DNA from: an uncultured Muribaculaceae bacterium
GTDB taxonomy: Bacteria > Bacteroidota > Bacteroidia > Bacteroidales > Muribaculaceae
Direction of reading: 5' to 3'
Length of the DNA: 34,264 nt
NCBI GenBank assembly: GCA_910578035.1
Contig: CAJTOB010000032.1
Location: 1 to 34,264, forward strand
Part shown: positions 9,201-15,723 of the stretch, one piece after another
Position numbering within the stretch: the stretch's first letter is position 1
How the letters are laid out: each line of letters begins with the position of its first letter
Made by a program: the position numbers and the translations under genes
Notes under the pieces: generated by a model
Databases searched by the model: none
What the model was told of the DNA's origin: nothing
The model's input: the letters and a program-made list of their open reading frames with translations, nothing else

Positions 9201-9411
9201 GAACATCACCCTCGGCTACACCATGCCAAAATCGGTTCTTGACAAGCAGAAAGTGCTCACAGCAGTCCGCTTCTATATCACTGGTACAGACATTTGGGAA
9301 GCAAGCCACATTCACGACGGCTGGGACCCCGAGGCTGCTTCGACCGTGACCAACATGGCCCGCTACCCCTTCAACCGCACCTGGACCTTCGGTGCAAACA
9401 TCACCTTCTAA
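6217..9411 (+). CDS. susC: SusC-like TonB-dependent glycan importer
   Basis: This 1064-residue outer-membrane transporter has a signal peptide (about 1-34). A carboxypeptidase-regulatory-like domain follows (about 46-125, VTGEVFDAQGEPLIGASVTV and VINYVGFKEQEV), then the Bacteroidetes TonB-box region DEVVVVGYG, a plug domain (about 137-245) and a C-terminal 22-strand barrel ending in the aromatic FGANITF. There is no STN domain, so it is not built to signal to an anti-sigma factor. It forms the outer-membrane pore under the SusD-like lid encoded 15 bases downstream and imports oligosaccharides with TonB energy. The N-terminal SusC motifs and the length are typical of the family. Confidence 0.97.
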   Translation: MRIRFNAILPWRGTFLVGLVAASLLAGSPSAVAEPLPAPAAQAGTHTVTGEVFDAQGEPLIGASVTVKGVPNSGAVCDIDGRFSIKAKKGDILVINYVGFKEQEVRVGDTPIIVTLEENTSVLDEVVVVGYGTQKKATMTGSVAVVDSKALENKGNLSSPVQALQGQVPGVIITRNSSAPGDESWNMTLRGAVSANAAAPLVIIDGVEYESINDLRLINPSDIETMNFLKDSSASIYGSKAAGGVVLITTKQAKAGKVKVDYNGSYTYKHIGLSAELMSLDEWADGVLQARRNDGANESDTWIRYATLAKAYKNKWINGNPLNMANVDDMVFFDTNWQDVMWGDAWSTQHELSVSGGTEKNTYRFSLGYMYDDSNLKWGNNSNQRINLRLNNGMQLAENFTLQSVIAFNRQDQVSPTQIGAALTVNSAQPGFPTSTIDGKPYAWGRDWRAPNWLCELGGDNKLKVNAINISETLRYEILKGFTANAVLGFNHSEAVRNVKSVPIEFFQYDNTPEVTFPQQKDSYYRKTSNQTDFYSLQGYLNYTKTFREMHNMSVMAGLQYNLKQYEGVGVNTLDIQPSLNVPNGVGEITLNGVGKWEEAIMSYYGRANYDFKSKYMIEAQARYDGSSKFRPENRWAFFWGTSVGWRITEESFMQGIRQYVNELKLRGSYGNVGNQSGIDRYDGALLYNMSSTGGNLIGGQLVGTINTNGKLVSTDRTWERIHNYNVALDFGFFNSRLRGTVEAFWKHTNNMLIGVTYPAILGDAAPTGNKGKFKAWGYEGQVNWNDRIGNVSYHVGGTFTYADNELVDRGGSGVIQSGMRSDREGYPLRSIFGLRYCGKIENEEMLEKYKKRYQETSQIGNIRVLRVGDNMFEDVNGDGKLTAEDYVYLGTDDPKIQFSFNFGAEWKGFDINFIFQGAGRRTVYRRQGNGGSDPWQIPMRTAYQNGSNHWVGNVWSPETPENRYPTLTNTGDINNYNYQCSSWLVNDGSYLRFKNITLGYTMPKSVLDKQKVLTAVRFYITGTDIWEASHIHDGWDPEAASTVTNMARYPFNRTWTFGANITF

Positions 9412-9425
9412 TTTAGAAAGACACA

Positions 9426-11138
9426 ATGAAAAAAGTAATCAAATATATGGCTTTCGGTTTGATGGCGTTTGCATCGGCATCATGCCTCAACCTCAGCCCA
9501 CAGGATCAGCTCTCAGGCGATGACCTCTGGGGCAAGCCCGGCGACTATGAAAGCTTCGCCAACATATTCTACGGCTGGATTCCCGACTTCGGCACCGTCT
9601 ACGACAATACCCACGCAGACAAGCGCTCCGACCTCGTCCGCGACAAAGGCGGCATCAACCTCTTCGCCGCCGGCACAAATGCAGTGCCTCAGGGCGACGG
9701 CGAATACGGCGGCCCCTACAGCAATATCCGCCGCTGCAACATCCTTCTGGAAAACGCCGTAACCTACGGCAACAAGTCGGAAATTGCCCAGTATATAGGT
9801 GAGGCCTATTTCTTCCGTGCATGGAACTACTTCCAGCTCATGCAGAAATTCGGTGATGTCATTATTGCTGACCACACCATCGACGTTGACGACGCCCTTA
9901 TGACCGCCAAACGCAATGATCGCTCAGAAGTATGCGATTTCATAATCGAAGATCTCCGCAAAGCAACCGAGTTGATGAAGCCGACCGCCGACCTTCCCGA
10001 AGGCCGTGTGGGTGTGGAAGGCGCTTATGCTTTCATGGCCCGTGTGGCTCTTTTCGAGGGCACATGGCAGAAATTCCGTTCTAACGAAGCCCGCGGCAAG
10101 GAACTCTGCGGTATAGCCGCCGACGCTGCCGATAAGGTAATCAAGTCGGGCAAATTCGAGCTTTTCGCCCCAGTTGCTCTTGGCGATTCCGCCCAGAAAT
10201 ATATGTTTATCCTCGAAGACGTGCAGAGCAATCCTGCCGGTCTCAATAAATCTGCCAATAAGGAATATATCATCAAGCGCTGCTATGATGTTACCCTCAA
10301 GACCGTAGGGCGCAATCTCACTACAGAGGTTCTGGCCAATGCCCAACTCGTAAGTTCCAAGTTTGCCGAAATGTACCTCTGCTCCGATGGTCTTCCCATC
10401 GAGAAGTCACCCCTCTTCAAGGGCTATCAGACCATCAAAAGCGAATGGCAGAACCGCGACAACCGCATGCGCTATACTCTGATGCGCCCCGGCGATTCGT
10501 TTTGGGATGCCTCACAGGCCAAGAGCCGTCTCGACTGGAGCGGCAGCGCCGATGAGCTTGCCCGTGCACGCTATTCTAACTTTGTGCCCAACTGGGGCAG
10601 CGGTTACTTCCCTCAGAAATGGGCTACAGAGCGCTATCTCGGTACCGACGACAAGAATGCCAGCTATGACTGGCCCGCTCTTCGCTATGCAGAAGTGCTC
10701 CTTACATATGCCGAGGCTGTGTATGAACGCGACGACAAAATCAGCGACGAAGACCTCAATAAGAGTCTCAACCTTGTTCGCCAGCGTGTGAACAAGAAAA
10801 TGCCCGCTCTTACCAACGCTTTCGTGAACGCCAACGGTCTCGATATGCGCCAGGAAATCCGCCGCGAGCGCACCATTGAGTTCTTTCAGGAAGGTTTCCG
10901 TATCGATGACCTCCGCCGCTGGAAAACAGCCGAAAAGGAAATGCCTGGCAACTTCACTGGTATCCGCTATGTTGGCGAGTGGAAGACTCGCTGGCCTAAT
11001 CCTGGCATGATAACCGACAATGATGACCATCTTATCGTCGAAAGCGGTCGTGTATGGGCAGAACGTAACTATCTCCACCCGCTGCCCGTAGACCAGCTCC
11101 AGCTCAACCCCAACCTCGGCCAGAACCCCGGCTGGTAA
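9426..11138 (+). CDS. susD: SusD-like surface glycan-binding lipoprotein
   Basis: This 570-residue lipoprotein has a lipobox (ASASC, Cys about residue 20). The N-terminal SusD-like domain has the typical tetratricopeptide-type helices (RCNILLENAVTYGNKSEIAQ, then GEAYFFRAWNYFQLMQKFGD). The C-terminal RagB/SusD region has the diagnostic motifs LRYAEVLLTYAEAVYE, RQEIRRERTIEFFQEGFR with DDLRRWKTAE, and the ending YLHPLPVDQLQLNPNLGQNP. It caps the SusC barrel and captures glycan at the cell surface. It lies 15 bases after susC in the same operon, followed by an AT-rich gap, which often separates the highly expressed susCD from the enzyme genes. Confidence 0.97.
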   Translation: MKKVIKYMAFGLMAFASASCLNLSPQDQLSGDDLWGKPGDYESFANIFYGWIPDFGTVYDNTHADKRSDLVRDKGGINLFAAGTNAVPQGDGEYGGPYSNIRRCNILLENAVTYGNKSEIAQYIGEAYFFRAWNYFQLMQKFGDVIIADHTIDVDDALMTAKRNDRSEVCDFIIEDLRKATELMKPTADLPEGRVGVEGAYAFMARVALFEGTWQKFRSNEARGKELCGIAADAADKVIKSGKFELFAPVALGDSAQKYMFILEDVQSNPAGLNKSANKEYIIKRCYDVTLKTVGRNLTTEVLANAQLVSSKFAEMYLCSDGLPIEKSPLFKGYQTIKSEWQNRDNRMRYTLMRPGDSFWDASQAKSRLDWSGSADELARARYSNFVPNWGSGYFPQKWATERYLGTDDKNASYDWPALRYAEVLLTYAEAVYERDDKISDEDLNKSLNLVRQRVNKKMPALTNAFVNANGLDMRQEIRRERTIEFFQEGFRIDDLRRWKTAEKEMPGNFTGIRYVGEWKTRWPNPGMITDNDDHLIVESGRVWAERNYLHPLPVDQLQLNPNLGQNPGW

Positions 11139-11242
11139 TAATAACTTAATTAATAATTAATAATGAATAATTGAGAATTATTCTCCGAGGAACTGATAAT
11201 TATACATTGTTAATTATAAATTCTTAATTATCAAAGAGTTTT
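11139..11242. other. AT-rich spacer with a short hairpin
   Basis: This 104-base gap is almost pure A/T at its edges, with repeats of TTAATTAATAATTAATAA type. It contains one perfect small inverted repeat, GAGAA-TTA-TTCTC, at 11173-11185. No T-run follows the hairpin, so a classical terminator is unlikely. An mRNA processing or stability role between susD and the next gene is possible. I see no gene. Confidence 0.4.
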
Positions 11243-12670
11243 ATGAAAAGTAAATATATACTGTTGACGGGAATGCTTCTGGCTGGCGCCGCCTTCACCG
11301 CGTGCGACGATGACAAGCAGCTGACCCTCGACGCCCCCGAGGTGAAACTCATGGAGGAAATCAAGCTCGATGTGAGCGATGTTCTTCCCCTTCCGGTTGG
11401 TATGGACTCCACCATCACCTATACCTGCGGCCCCGAGACCGCCGATGACCTTACGGTAGTTTTCTCATCGTCAGATGAAAGCGTCGCTACCGTGGACCAG
11501 AAAGGTACCGTACATGCCATCAAGGTAGGCGAAGCCATCATCAGCGCTTCCAATCCTTTCGGATTCCAGGTGTACGATACTCAGGTATCGTTCCAAGTGC
11601 AAGTAATACCTGAACTTATCAAGGTAAGCGAAATCAATATAGTCAACACCACTCCCGTCGGTGAGGACGGTAAGATCTATGTGACAGACGAGCTACAGCT
11701 CGAAGCCAATATCCTTCCCGAAGACGCCACCTACAAGCGCCTGATATGGAACAGCGCAGACGAAAGCATTGCAACTGTAGACCAGAACGGCAAGGTCGTG
11801 TGCGTGAAAGAAGGCAAGGCTACCATATATGCCACTTCGACCGACCGCAGCGGAGTCCGCGGCCAGTTCAGCTTTGAAATCAACAAATATATCGCAGCCG
11901 AAAGCGTGTCCATCAAGCCTCTCGACGGTCCCGTATGTATCAGCTATGGTGCATTTACGCTTGATGTGACTTACAATCCTACCGGTGCAACCGTCGGTTC
12001 TGTTGACTGGACATCTGATGACGAAAGCGTGGCAACTGTACGCCGTGGCGAGGTGACACCTCAGGGCTTCGGTACCTGCAATATCACCGCGACATGTCTT
12101 GAAAACGGCTCTACATCTAGCGTTCAGGTGACGGTAGAACCCGGTCTCTACATCTGGGATGCTGATACCAAGTGGGCACGCTGGGAAGTTACCAACGACG
12201 ACGCTCCCGATGTCCGCGGCGACAAGTACTGGCACGTCCAGTTCAAGAACCCCGGAGAAGACAAGAAGTGGCGCCGCGACATCCGCATAAGCTGCAACAA
12301 CAAAAATACCTTCGAAATGCGGCTGAAGAGCTATCCTGTTCTTGCCGTGCGCATGACCAAGCTCAACGGAGGTAACGCTACTCTCGACTGCGTATTCGAC
12401 GGTTACGGCAATGCCGGCAACCCCAACCCGAAGAATGGTATCGACCTCGGCGACGGCACACAGCTGCTCATCTACAACCTCGGCGCAGCCAAGAACTATG
12501 CAGGTGTTGACCAGGCACTCTTCCGCGTGTTCCAGATCAAACTCGCCGATATTCCCTGGGAGAACATGACCGACGCTACAGCGTTCTACGATGTTTACTG
12601 GATCCGCACATTCAAGAGCGAAGACGACGCTAAAGCATTTGCCAACGAACAAGTGGCTCGCGGCGAATAA
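11243..12670 (+). CDS. Ig-like (Big_2) surface glycan-binding lipoprotein
   Basis: This 475-residue lipoprotein has the lipobox FTAC (Cys21) followed at once by DDDK, which matches the acidic surface-export signal of Bacteroidetes lipoproteins. It should therefore sit on the outside of the cell. Three bacterial Ig-like Big_2 domains follow, each marked by a W/F-x-S-x-D-E-S-V/I-A-T-V core (about 31-130, 131-214 and 217-297). The C-terminal 175 residues (about 300-475, starting GLYIWDADTKWARWEVTND) form a separate beta-rich domain that resembles the DUF4979-type domains of PUL proteins, though I hold that name loosely. Its position after susD is where SusE/SusF-like binding proteins sit. The likely role is holding the glycan with the Ig domains as a stalk. 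Confidence 0.82.
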   Translation: MKSKYILLTGMLLAGAAFTACDDDKQLTLDAPEVKLMEEIKLDVSDVLPLPVGMDSTITYTCGPETADDLTVVFSSSDESVATVDQKGTVHAIKVGEAIISASNPFGFQVYDTQVSFQVQVIPELIKVSEINIVNTTPVGEDGKIYVTDELQLEANILPEDATYKRLIWNSADESIATVDQNGKVVCVKEGKATIYATSTDRSGVRGQFSFEINKYIAAESVSIKPLDGPVCISYGAFTLDVTYNPTGATVGSVDWTSDDESVATVRRGEVTPQGFGTCNITATCLENGSTSSVQVTVEPGLYIWDADTKWARWEVTNDDAPDVRGDKYWHVQFKNPGEDKKWRRDIRISCNNKNTFEMRLKSYPVLAVRMTKLNGGNATLDCVFDGYGNAGNPNPKNGIDLGDGTQLLIYNLGAAKNYAGVDQALFRVFQIKLADIPWENMTDATAFYDVYWIRTFKSEDDAKAFANEQVARGE

Positions 12671-12700
12671 AAAGTTTATTTAAGTCGAAAAAGTTTAAAA

Positions 12701-12754
12701 AGTTAAGATAATAGTTATCGAGTAAACTATTATGAAGGAACTATTATCTTAACT
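12701..12754 (+). promoter_or_regulatory. Long hairpin with a competing inner pairing, in the gap before the lyase
   Basis: AGTTAAGATAATAGTT (12701-12716) pairs perfectly over 16 bases with AACTATTATCTTAACT (12739-12754). The 22-base loop contains a second copy of AACTATTAT (12725-12733). The 5' arm could therefore also form a shorter hairpin with that copy, and the two folds exclude each other. No T-run follows, so this looks more like an mRNA stability, processing or attenuation element than a simple terminator. It lies between the Big_2 lipoprotein and lyase genes. Confidence 0.55.
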
Positions 12755-12797
12755 ATTTCAATTCAATACTCTTTCAACTATAAATTCACACAGAACA

Positions 12798-14195
12798 ATG
12801 AAAAAGATATTTTCGATACTGATGGCCGGTGTGGCGATGCTGGGCGCAAGCGCATGCTGCGAGATTGAAGACGGCACCACCGACATCAAGGACTGGGAAA
12901 TTCCGGCTCCTACATATGACCCCAAGGTCTACACCATCAATCACCCGGCTATGCTTCATTCAGCTACCGACATCGACTATGTAAAGGCACACCTCGGACA
13001 GCAGCCATGGAGCGATGCCTATCAGAAACTTCTCGGAGGATGGCTTTGCAGCAACACTCACAAGGCAAGTCCTGTAGAGTATATCGCCCGTCTTGACGCC
13101 GGCAACTGGGGCGATGGCGGAGGCCGATGGGACGATGCCGGTATCCGCGACCTATATTATCCGGGTATCCATAACAATTTCAACCAGTTCAGCCGTGACT
13201 GCGCCGCAGCATACCAGCTCAGCCTGAAGTGGCAGCTCGCCGGTGATGCCGAAGCAGCGGCTTGCGCCATCAAGATTCTTGAAGACTGGGCCGCCAAGAA
13301 CAAAGGCATCCTCCTTGGTCGCGGTCCTCGCTTCAAGGATGAGGTGGTGGACCCCAACGAGTATCTGATTATGTTCCAGATACACCAAGCCGCCAACGCA
13401 GCCGAACTTTTGCGCAACTACAATAACTGGTCGGAAAGCGAAAGCTTCAAAAAGGTATGTGACTGGATGGTTTCTTCGTTCGCTCCATTCTGTTCCAAAT
13501 TTATTGCCAACAACATCTACGACCATTCCTGGATGAACTGGGATTTGGCCTCGATGACCGCTCTTCTTTCTATGGGTATACTCACAGACAATCAGGACAT
13601 GATAAACGAGGCTATCCTTCACTTCAAGCAGGGCGAAGGCCCCGGCTGTATCATGCGCAAGGGCGTGATCGCCGTGTTTGACGATCCCTCTGGAACCGGC
13701 GAGAAGCTCGCACAGGGCAACGAAGCCGGCCGCGACCAGGGCCACAATGTGCTTTGCGCCGGCATGGTTGGTGCTTTCTGCCAGATGGCCTATAACATCG
13801 GTGAAGACCTCTTCGCTTTCGAAGACGGACGCGCCATTGCATTCGCTCAGTATGTGGCAAAATACAATATCGTGAAGCCCGAAATCGGATCATCGTACAA
13901 CAAAGGCAATCTCTCGCCCGCATCTTTCCGCTACGAGGAAAGCTCTATCCCCTTCAAGGAATATACCTATAGCGGCAACAACATGACAGTGGTTTCCGGT
14001 GCAGGACGCGGCGAAATCCGCCCAATTTGGGATCTCTGGGCCGGCTACTGCAAGTCGCATGGCGTGAAAGCTACTTATATTCAGCAAATTGCAGAGCACT
14101 TCCGCCCTGATGCCGGTGGTGGCCACTACAATGCGGCCGGCCCCGACTTCGACCAGGCCGGTTTCTCTACCCTGATGTATCACCGCGCCGACTAA
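12798..14195 (+). CDS. Alginate-lyase-family polysaccharide lyase, surface lipoprotein
   Basis: This 465-residue protein has a lipobox (ASAC with Cys at 20 or 21) followed by the acidic EIED, which suggests surface export. The fold is the helical (alpha/alpha) toroid of the alginate lyase family (PF05426 type). Residues about 50-110 give the start (HPAMLHSATDIDYVKAHLG). A His-containing YDHSWMNWDLASM segment is at about 241-253, and the conserved NEAGRDQGHN stretch is near 308-317. Related lyases use an Asn/His/Tyr-type centre for beta-elimination of uronic-acid polymers. PL38, which includes Bacteroides enzymes, is the closest family I can suggest, with PL5 as an alternative. It would make the first cuts in a uronate glycan outside the cell, leaving unsaturated ends for the GH88 encoded at 29459. 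Substrate is not decided by sequence alone. Confidence 0.85.
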   Translation: MKKIFSILMAGVAMLGASACCEIEDGTTDIKDWEIPAPTYDPKVYTINHPAMLHSATDIDYVKAHLGQQPWSDAYQKLLGGWLCSNTHKASPVEYIARLDAGNWGDGGGRWDDAGIRDLYYPGIHNNFNQFSRDCAAAYQLSLKWQLAGDAEAAACAIKILEDWAAKNKGILLGRGPRFKDEVVDPNEYLIMFQIHQAANAAELLRNYNNWSESESFKKVCDWMVSSFAPFCSKFIANNIYDHSWMNWDLASMTALLSMGILTDNQDMINEAILHFKQGEGPGCIMRKGVIAVFDDPSGTGEKLAQGNEAGRDQGHNVLCAGMVGAFCQMAYNIGEDLFAFEDGRAIAFAQYVAKYNIVKPEIGSSYNKGNLSPASFRYEESSIPFKEYTYSGNNMTVVSGAGRGEIRPIWDLWAGYCKSHGVKATYIQQIAEHFRPDAGGGHYNAAGPDFDQAGFSTLMYHRAD

Positions 14196-14208
14196 TTAAA
14201 TACTACAA

Positions 14209-14248
14209 TAATGTCCGTAATAGCTCATAATGGCTATTGCGGACATTA
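14209..14248 (+). promoter_or_regulatory. 16-bp stem-loop between the lyase and GH28-like genes
   Basis: TAATGTCCGTAATAGC (14209-14224) pairs with GCTATTGCGGACATTA (14233-14248) with one G-U wobble and an 8-base loop. It starts 13 bases after the lyase stop and ends 20 bases before the chosen GH28-like start. There is no T-run, so it may be an mRNA 3'-end stabiliser or partial terminator. A TATATTTG box, which resembles a Bacteroides -7 element, follows at 14254-14261, but I see no good -33 element. Confidence 0.6.
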
Positions 14249-14268
14249 TGAGCTATATTTGCAAAAAT

Positions 14269-15723
14269 ATGAAAAGCTTTTTTCCGACTATTATAGCTTT
14301 AGCTTCGGTTTTATCGGCAGGAGCGACCGTGGTGACCTATCCCGCAGGACCCGGTGTAGAAACTCTTGATGATTTCACCGTAGCCGTGCGCCAGAATGGC
14401 GGCGAATGGCAGCCTGTGGCTGTATATCCCGTGAAAGTAGATGAGGTACGCGGCACCAAGCACTGTGTTGAGACCGCCTCGATGGCATATTTCGATTTCG
14501 ATGGTACGGTTGAGGTTTCAGTGAAATACAACAGGGGGGCTGTAGATAGCGCCCGTGTGCGTCCTCTTTCCTACAAAATTACACCGTCGGTGAGCGGTGA
14601 GACTCTCACCTTCGAGCTGAGCCGCCCGTCGAATCTTTCGGTGGAGGTGAACGGCGACATTTTCCATAATCTGCATCTGTTTGCCAATCCGCTCGATGCC
14701 AAGCGCCCTACGGCCAAAGAAATCAAAAAAGCTGGCAAAAAAGGCTCGAATCTGGTGTATTTCGGCCCCGGCGTGCACCGGCTGCCCGATGATGTCATGC
14801 ACATCAAGTCGGGGCAGACTGTGTATATCGATGGCGGTGCGCGTGTATATGGCATGCTTGTGGCTGATAGTGTGAACGATGTGAGCTTTTATGGCCGAGG
14901 AGAAGTCCATCCTCGAGGCCGTGGAGAGGGTATTTATATCAAACGTTCGCGTAATATAGATGTCAACGGCCCTATTGTGACTCAGATACCCGTAGGCGGC
15001 AGCGATTCGGTGAGCATCACAAACGTTAAGTCGATAAGTTATTACGGCTGGGGCGACGGCATGAACGTGTTTGCAAGCAACAATGTGCGCTACGATAGCG
15101 TTTTCTGCCGCAACAGCGATGACTGCCACACCGTATATGCCACCCGCAAGGGCTTCAATGGCGGCTGTAGGAACATTGTGATGGAGAACTCCACGCTCTG
15201 GGCCGACGTCGCCCATCCTATCAACATCGGTCTGCACGGCAGTGCCACAGAGCTTGGTCCTGAAGCCGTACCCGACACTATCACCGATTTATTGTACCGC
15301 AATATCGATATTCTCGACCATCAGGAACGCCAGCTTGACTGCCAGGGCTGCCTTACTATAGTGAGCGGAGATAATAATCTTGTAAAAGACATCAAATTCG
15401 AAAATATCCGAATTGATGACATACGTATCGGACGGCTATTTGATATCCGAGTTGCTTTGACTAAGAAATATTGTGCCGCTCCCGGAGGTTGTATCCGCGA
15501 TATATTATTTAAAGACGTGACATATAATGGAGATCGTGCGGAGGTATCTCTTATAATAGGTTACAGCCCCGAGCGCAAGGTTGAAAATATAACATTCGAC
15601 AATCTGGTGATAAACGGCGTGAAAATCAGCGATGAAATGCCCGGCAAGCCCAAGTGGTACAAGACCGGCGACATGGCCCGTATATTTATCGGCGAACATA
15701 CCGACAACATAGTATTCAAATGA
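14269..15723 (+). CDS. GH28/GH49-like right-handed beta-helix glycosidase (first copy)
   Basis: I chose the ATG at 14269 because it directly gives a signal peptide (MKSFFPTIIALASVLSAGA). Upstream in-frame ATGs at 14230 and 14248 lie in or at the edge of the stem-loop. The 484-residue product has an N-terminal beta-sandwich-like domain (about 20-120), the linking segment LHLFANP, and a beta-helix from about 150 onward beginning YFGPGVH. Catalytic-type residues of clan GH-N are visible: Asp in WGDGMN and the pair NSDDC. The third motif is LHG in place of GHG, and the GH28 RIK motif is not seen. The N-terminal arrangement recalls GH49 as much as GH28. It is probably a periplasmic exo-acting enzyme on uronate or other alpha-linked residues. 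It overlaps the heparinase-like gene by four bases. Confidence 0.78.
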   Translation: MKSFFPTIIALASVLSAGATVVTYPAGPGVETLDDFTVAVRQNGGEWQPVAVYPVKVDEVRGTKHCVETASMAYFDFDGTVEVSVKYNRGAVDSARVRPLSYKITPSVSGETLTFELSRPSNLSVEVNGDIFHNLHLFANPLDAKRPTAKEIKKAGKKGSNLVYFGPGVHRLPDDVMHIKSGQTVYIDGGARVYGMLVADSVNDVSFYGRGEVHPRGRGEGIYIKRSRNIDVNGPIVTQIPVGGSDSVSITNVKSISYYGWGDGMNVFASNNVRYDSVFCRNSDDCHTVYATRKGFNGGCRNIVMENSTLWADVAHPINIGLHGSATELGPEAVPDTITDLLYRNIDILDHQERQLDCQGCLTIVSGDNNLVKDIKFENIRIDDIRIGRLFDIRVALTKKYCAAPGGCIRDILFKDVTYNGDRAEVSLIIGYSPERKVENITFDNLVINGVKISDEMPGKPKWYKTGDMARIFIGEHTDNIVFK

